Notes under the pieces: model-generated
The model's database searches: none
The model's input: only the letters and a program-made list of their open reading frames with translations
What the model was told of the DNA's origin: nothing
DNA from: Devosia sp.
GTDB taxonomy: Bacteria > Pseudomonadota > Alphaproteobacteria > Rhizobiales > Devosiaceae
Length of the DNA stretch: 8,397 bases
Assembly (NCBI GenBank): GCA_028290225.1
Contig: JAQGKH010000043.1
Span: 1-8,397 of the forward strand
Reading direction: 5' to 3'
Made by a program: the position numbers and the translations under genes
Shown: positions 4,967 to 8,397 of the stretch, piece after piece
Layout: the number at the start of each line of letters is the position of its first letter
How positions within the stretch are numbered: position 1 is the stretch's first letter

Positions 4967-5854
4967 ATGCTCCAGCCGTTCCATGGGGCGCTGCAATCCC
5001 GCCAAGCTTTGCCAACCGAAAGCGTCACCTTGCTTGATCATCGCCTTACACTGGCCCGCGACGGGATCGCGGCTCGATCGCTGGAAGGCATCGTGCCGGC
5101 CGAGCGCTACCTGGAAACGACGCTGCACCGCACGGTGGTGCCGGCGAGCGCGTTGCGACGCGCGCCCTCAGCCACGGCCGAACAACTCGACCAGCTGCTG
5201 TTCGGCGAAGTGTTCGAAGTGCTCGAGCAGGCCGATGGCTGGGCGTTCGGGCGGGCGGTACGCGATGGCTATGTCGGCTTTGTTGAGGCCCGCGCGCTGG
5301 GCGGCGCGCCCCAGGCCGCAACCCATACGGTGCGGGCACTGCGCACTTATGGGTTCAGCGAACCCAGCATCAAGGCCGCGCCGACCGGGCTTTATTCCAT
5401 GAACGCCCTGCTGGTGGCCGAGGAGCGCGAAGGGCGTTTTGTCAACACGGCCGGCGGCTGGTTCGTCGAGGACCACCTGGCAGCCGTCGATAGCGCTCAC
5501 CCCGATCCGGTGGCGGTTGCGGAGCAGTTCGTCGGCACCCCTTATCTGTGGGGCGGGCGCGAAAGCCTGGGGATAGATTGTTCGGGGCTGGTGCAGCAGG
5601 CGCTTTATGCCTGCGGGCGGCCATGCCCGCGCGACAGCGACCAGCAGGCGGCGCTGGGCGAGCCCGTCCAGGAGCCGCGCCGGGGCGATCTGGTGTTCTG
5701 GCGCGGCCATGTCGCGGTGATGACCAGCGACGAGCACCTGATCCATGCCAATGCCTGGCACATGGCGGTTGCCATCGAGCCGCTGGCGGAGGCTGTGGCG
5801 CGGATCAGCAGCCGCGGCGGCGGCGAGCCGACCGCCATGCGCCGCCTTGACTGA
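4967..5854 (+). CDS. Cytoplasmic NlpC/P60 cysteine peptidase (C40) with SH3 domains
   Basis: Cell-wall peptide hydrolase of the YkfC-like group, which cleaves gamma-D-glutamyl-diamino acid bonds in peptides from peptidoglycan turnover. Numbered from the ATG at 4967: bacterial SH3-like domains at about 56-112 and 119-172, then the NlpC/P60 domain at 180-285 with catalytic Cys205 in GIDCSGL, His248 in WRGHVAV and His260 in LIHAN. GTPYLWGG (190-197) is the conserved lead-in. No signal peptide or membrane segment is seen, so action on imported or recycled peptides is expected. The ATG start is doubtful: it has a poor Shine-Dalgarno, and family proteins typically begin near LDHRL, so the in-frame TTG at 5030 (preceded by GAAAG, seven bases) may be the true start, giving 274 residues. 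It converges on the peptide-type ABC operon with only 35 bases between stops and no visible terminator. The specific bond cleaved is inferred from the family. Confidence 0.9.
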   Translation: MLQPFHGALQSRQALPTESVTLLDHRLTLARDGIAARSLEGIVPAERYLETTLHRTVVPASALRRAPSATAEQLDQLLFGEVFEVLEQADGWAFGRAVRDGYVGFVEARALGGAPQAATHTVRALRTYGFSEPSIKAAPTGLYSMNALLVAEEREGRFVNTAGGWFVEDHLAAVDSAHPDPVAVAEQFVGTPYLWGGRESLGIDCSGLVQQALYACGRPCPRDSDQQAALGEPVQEPRRGDLVFWRGHVAVMTSDEHLIHANAWHMAVAIEPLAEAVARISSRGGGEPTAMRRLD

Positions 5855-5889
5855 AACGCCACGGCCCCGGCGCGCGAGCATCGAAACGA

Positions 5890-6792
5890 TCAGGCCGGCA
5901 GCGGGCGCATGAAATGATGGGGCGTGATCTCGCGCGTCTGGGTTTGCGGCAGCGCGGAGCGCCGGCGAATATCCTCGATATGGTTGAGTTCGTCCCCCGA
6001 TGCGGTCTGGGCAAAGCGCCGGTCGGGATCGGGAACGGCCGACAGCAACAGGCGCGTATAGGGGTGCTGGGGATTGCCGAGCACGCTGGAGGTTTGGCCC
6101 CATTCCACGATCTGGCCGGCATACATCACCATGATGTCTTCGGCGACATAGCGCGCCGTGGCAATGTCGTGGGTGATGTAGAGCAGCGCCAGCCCAAGCT
6201 CGCGCTTCATGTCGTTGAGCAGGTTCAAAATGCCAAGCCGGACCGAAACATCGAGCATGGAGGTCGGCTCGTCGGCGACGATCACCTCTGGATCAACCGC
6301 CAGGGCGCGGGCAATGCTGATGCGCTGGCGCTGGCCGCCCGATAATTGATGGGGATATTTGGGCGCGATCAGCGCCGGGTCGAGCTTGACCCGCGCCAGC
6401 AGCTCGTCGATGGCCGCCCGCCGCTCGGCCCCTTTGAGGCCCGGCCGGTGCAGCCGCAGCGGCCGTTCCAGATGATAGCGGATGGTGTGTGCCGGATTGA
6501 GCGCCGCAAAGGGATCCTGGAACACCATCTGCACGGCGGCGCGATAGGATTTGAGGCCGCTCTTGCCCACCGGCGTGCCGCGAAACAGCAATTGCCCTGC
6601 GTCGGGCCGGTATTCGCGCATGATCAGGCGGGCGGCCGTGGTCTTGCCCGAACCCGATTCGCCCACCAGGGCCAGCGTACGGCCGCGATGCAGGGCGAAC
6701 GAGATCGAACGCACCGCATAAACCGGCCGGTCAGCCCGCCCGAAGGTCTTGGAGACATTGTGGAGCGCGAGGATGGGCGTGGTGTCGGTCAT
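5890..6792 (-). CDS. OppF/DppF-like ATPase of a peptide-type ABC importer
   Basis: Second ATP-binding subunit of an Opp/Dpp-type importer at the cytoplasmic face of the inner membrane, 300 residues. Numbered from the ATG at 6792: Walker A GESGSGKTT at 44-52, Q-loop Gln92 (FQDP), signature LSGGQ at 150-154, Walker B VIVADEP at 170-176 with Glu175, H-loop His208 (ITHD), and the oligopeptide-transporter C-terminal HPYT at 243-246. All catalytic elements are intact. The start overlaps the stop of the upstream ATPase in ATGA, so translation is probably coupled; the frame could open at 6846, but that would overlap the neighbour by 58 bases. It is the last gene of the operon seen here, and its stop lies 35 bases from that of the converging peptidase gene. 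The substrate (peptide, opine or oligosaccharide) cannot be decided from the ATPase. Confidence 0.92.
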   Translation of the reverse strand: MTDTTPILALHNVSKTFGRADRPVYAVRSISFALHRGRTLALVGESGSGKTTAARLIMREYRPDAGQLLFRGTPVGKSGLKSYRAAVQMVFQDPFAALNPAHTIRYHLERPLRLHRPGLKGAERRAAIDELLARVKLDPALIAPKYPHQLSGGQRQRISIARALAVDPEVIVADEPTSMLDVSVRLGILNLLNDMKRELGLALLYITHDIATARYVAEDIMVMYAGQIVEWGQTSSVLGNPQHPYTRLLLSAVPDPDRRFAQTASGDELNHIEDIRRRSALPQTQTREITPHHFMRPLPA

Positions 6793-7607
6793 GCCGAGGC
6801 GCCCCCCGCCATTGGTGCGCCGGTGAGCCGCGGCAAGGAAGCCCAAAGGCGGCGCGTATAGGGATGTTGCGGGGACTGGTAGATGGTCTGGGCGTCGTTT
6901 ACCTCGACCAGTTCGCCTTCCAGCATGATGCCGATGCGATCGCAGGCCTGCACCATCAGCGCCAGGTCATGGGTGATGAAGAGGACGGAAAAGCTTAGCT
7001 GCTGGCGCAGCGTGTCGATGCGCCCCAAAATTTCGCGCTGCACCACCACATCGAGGGCCGTGGTCGGCTCATCCATGATCAGGAGCTTGGGATTGAGCGC
7101 GAGGCAAATGGCAATGACGATGCGCTGGCGCATGCCGCCCGAGCATTGATGGGGATAGGAGGACAGCCGGTCCGGGGAAATATCCACCATGGCCAGCAGC
7201 TCCGCCGCGCGCGCCCGCGCCTGGGTGCGGGACATGCCGGCATGGGTCTTGAGCACGTCAAAGAACTGCTGTTCCACCGTCAGCACCGGGTTGAGCGAGT
7301 TCATGGCGCTTTGAAACACCATGGCGACCTCGCGCCAGCGAAAGCGGCGCAGCTCAGCCTCGTCCAGGGCCAGCACATCGCGGCCATCGAGCAGGATCTG
7401 GCTGCCGGTGCGGATCAAGGCGGGCGGGCGATGCAGCCGGCTGATTGCAAAGGCGATGGTGCTCTTGCCGCAACCCGATTCACCGGCCAGCCCGAAGAAC
7501 TCGCCGGGCATGATGTCGAAGCTGACATTCCGAACGGCCGGGAAGTCCGTATCGGCGCCGATATAGTCGATGGACAGATTGCGAATGGACAGCACGGGAG
7601 CGCTCAC
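6789..7607 (-). CDS. OppD/DppD-like ATPase of a peptide-type ABC importer
   Basis: First ATP-binding subunit, 272 residues from a GTG start. Numbered from it: Walker A GESGCGKST at 42-50, Q-loop Gln99 (FQSAMNSLNP), signature CSGGM at 155-159, Walker B LLIMDEP at 175-181 with Glu180, H-loop His213 (ITHD), and HPYT at 248-251. OppD proteins usually have FSGGM at the signature; Cys in the first position is a mild variant. The GTG is chosen because it overlaps the permease stop (GTGA) and follows GGGAGGG at 7614-7620 with 6-base spacing. The open frame upstream to 7763 would lie inside the permease gene. At 272 residues it is shorter than E. coli OppD (about 335), lacking most of the long C-terminal tail that often carries a cysteine cluster. 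It would form a heterodimer with the downstream OppF-like subunit. Confidence 0.92.
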   Translation of the reverse strand: MSAPVLSIRNLSIDYIGADTDFPAVRNVSFDIMPGEFFGLAGESGCGKSTIAFAISRLHRPPALIRTGSQILLDGRDVLALDEAELRRFRWREVAMVFQSAMNSLNPVLTVEQQFFDVLKTHAGMSRTQARARAAELLAMVDISPDRLSSYPHQCSGGMRQRIVIAICLALNPKLLIMDEPTTALDVVVQREILGRIDTLRQQLSFSVLFITHDLALMVQACDRIGIMLEGELVEVNDAQTIYQSPQHPYTRRLWASLPRLTGAPMAGGASA

Positions 7608-8397
7608 AGCTTGCCCTCCCCCGCCCGGACAAGCCGCGTCCAGCGCTGCAGCATGCCGCCGGTGCGCAGCCGCGGATTGGCGATCTCGTCGATGGCGAAG
7701 TTGAGCAGCGCCAGCCCGAGGCCAAGCAGGGCAAGCGCCAGGCAAGGCGACAGCAAATCCCACCAGGCGCCAACCGACAGGGCCGAAGCATTCTGCGCGT
7801 TGTAGAGCATGATCCCCCAGGACACGGTGTTGGGATCGCCCAGCCCGAGGAACTCCAGCGTCGCCTCGGTCACCACGGCAAAGATGACGCTGCCGATGAA
7901 ATTGATGCCGACAATGGAAACGAGGTTCGGGAAAATCTCGAACGCCATGATGCGCCAGCTCGGCTCCCCCAGCATCTCGGCGGATTTGACGAAATCGCGC
8001 TGGCGCAGCGACAGGGTTTCGGCACGGGTGACCCGCACGCCCCAGGCCCAGGACGTGAACCCCAGGATCAGCGCAATCACCAGCGGATTGGCCTGGCCGA
8101 TAAAGGCGGCAATCACCAGCAGCAGCGGCAGGTTGGGCACCACCAGCACCATGTTGGTGAAGAAGTTGATGACTTCGTCCACGACGCCACCCTTGTAGCC
8201 GGCGATGATGCCGAGCACGGTGCCGATCAGCGTGATCAGGAGCCCTGCCCCAAAGCCGACCGCGAGCGAAATGCGGGCGCCGTAAAGCAGCCGGGTGAAG
8301 ACGTCATGGCCCAGCCGCGTGGTGCCCAGCCAATGCTCGCCCGAGGGTGGCTGGTGCGGGCGGCCCACGCGTTGAGTGGGGGCGTGTTCGGTCAGCA
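7604..8397 (-). CDS. DppC/OppC-like permease of a peptide-type ABC importer, 5' end beyond window
   Basis: Inner-membrane permease subunit of a family-5 (Opp/Dpp/Nik) importer. The frame stays open to the right edge; 263 residues are visible of a usual 280-300, so the first cytoplasmic segment and most of TM1 are missing. A GTG at 8368 is internal, because the family-typical stretch before HWLGTTRLGHDVF continues upstream of it. Visible parts: the LGTTRLGHDVFTRLLYGAR segment that precedes TM2 in DppC proteins, four to five hydrophobic segments, and the ATPase-coupling EAA loop (KSAEMLGEPSWRIMAFEIFPN region, with the conserved Gly and Pro). It ends with the usual DEIANPRLR tail. Its stop overlaps the GTG of the ATPase gene, so this is one operon. 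The DppB-like permease and the binding protein are expected off the right edge. The substrate is not determinable here. Confidence 0.9.
   Translation of the reverse strand, partial: LTEHAPTQRVGRPHQPPSGEHWLGTTRLGHDVFTRLLYGARISLAVGFGAGLLITLIGTVLGIIAGYKGGVVDEVINFFTNMVLVVPNLPLLLVIAAFIGQANPLVIALILGFTSWAWGVRVTRAETLSLRQRDFVKSAEMLGEPSWRIMAFEIFPNLVSIVGINFIGSVIFAVVTEATLEFLGLGDPNTVSWGIMLYNAQNASALSVGAWWDLLSPCLALALLGLGLALLNFAIDEIANPRLRTGGMLQRWTRLVRAGEGKL
7614..7620 (-). promoter_or_regulatory. Ribosome binding site choosing the GTG start of the OppD-like gene
   Basis: GGGAGGG on the minus strand, inside the 3' end of the permease gene and 6 bases before GTG 7607. Together with the GTGA stop-start overlap it fixes this start. 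Confidence 0.75.

Noticed and set aside
5168..6103. A 311-codon minus-strand open frame across the peptidase gene and the end of the OppF-like gene
   Set aside because: It spans two real genes on opposite strands, has no recognisable domain, and its composition is that of a shadow frame.

Overview
The window is GC-rich (by eye, mostly C or G at third codon positions) and looks like an accessory transport and catabolism region of an alphaproteobacterium, probably Hyphomicrobiales. The evidence is the gene repertoire (tripartite tricarboxylate receptor, DctA, Opp/Dpp-type ABC cassette, cytoplasmic SH3-NlpC/P60 peptidase) and the codon use. The genus cannot be fixed from the sequence. All genes but one lie on the minus strand. 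I see no tRNA, rRNA, CRISPR array, transposase or obvious integration scar.

Left part (1-4540). Reading on the minus strand, from right to left: a zinc-dependent medium-chain dehydrogenase (3128-4291) ending in a textbook intrinsic terminator; a DctA-type C4-dicarboxylate symporter (1503-2858, apparent TTG start) with its own hairpin terminator; and a periplasmic tripartite tricarboxylate transporter (TTT) receptor (1-900) that runs off the left edge. About 600 bases without an intact gene lie between dctA and the receptor gene. They contain a promoter, a palindromic operator and what looks like a decayed C-terminal fragment of a LysR-type regulator.

The most striking signal is a pair of nearly identical palindromes, TTTCACATCGTGAAA (1391-1405) and TTTCATGATATGAAA (4523-4537). 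Compared in opposite orientations, 13 of 15 bases match and the two differences are symmetric. Each sits exactly 15 bp upstream of a good -35 hexamer (TTGACT or TTGACC), one facing the receptor gene and the other the dehydrogenase gene. This implies a two-promoter regulon with fixed geometry under a regulator not encoded in the window. It would couple uptake of an organic acid to an oxidoreductase step. DctA has no such site and appears to be controlled separately.

Right part (4541-8397). A plus-strand cytoplasmic NlpC/P60 cysteine peptidase gene (4967-5854) converges on a tightly coupled minus-strand ABC operon: permease (7604 to the right edge), then OppD-like ATPase (GTG start, GTGA overlap), then OppF-like ATPase (ATG start, ATGA overlap). 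The operon encodes the inner-membrane part of a peptide- or opine-type importer. Its second permease and binding protein should lie off the right edge. A peptide importer beside a gamma-D-glutamyl peptidase-like enzyme fits uptake and cleavage of cell-wall peptides, but the two are not in one operon, so the link is only inferred.
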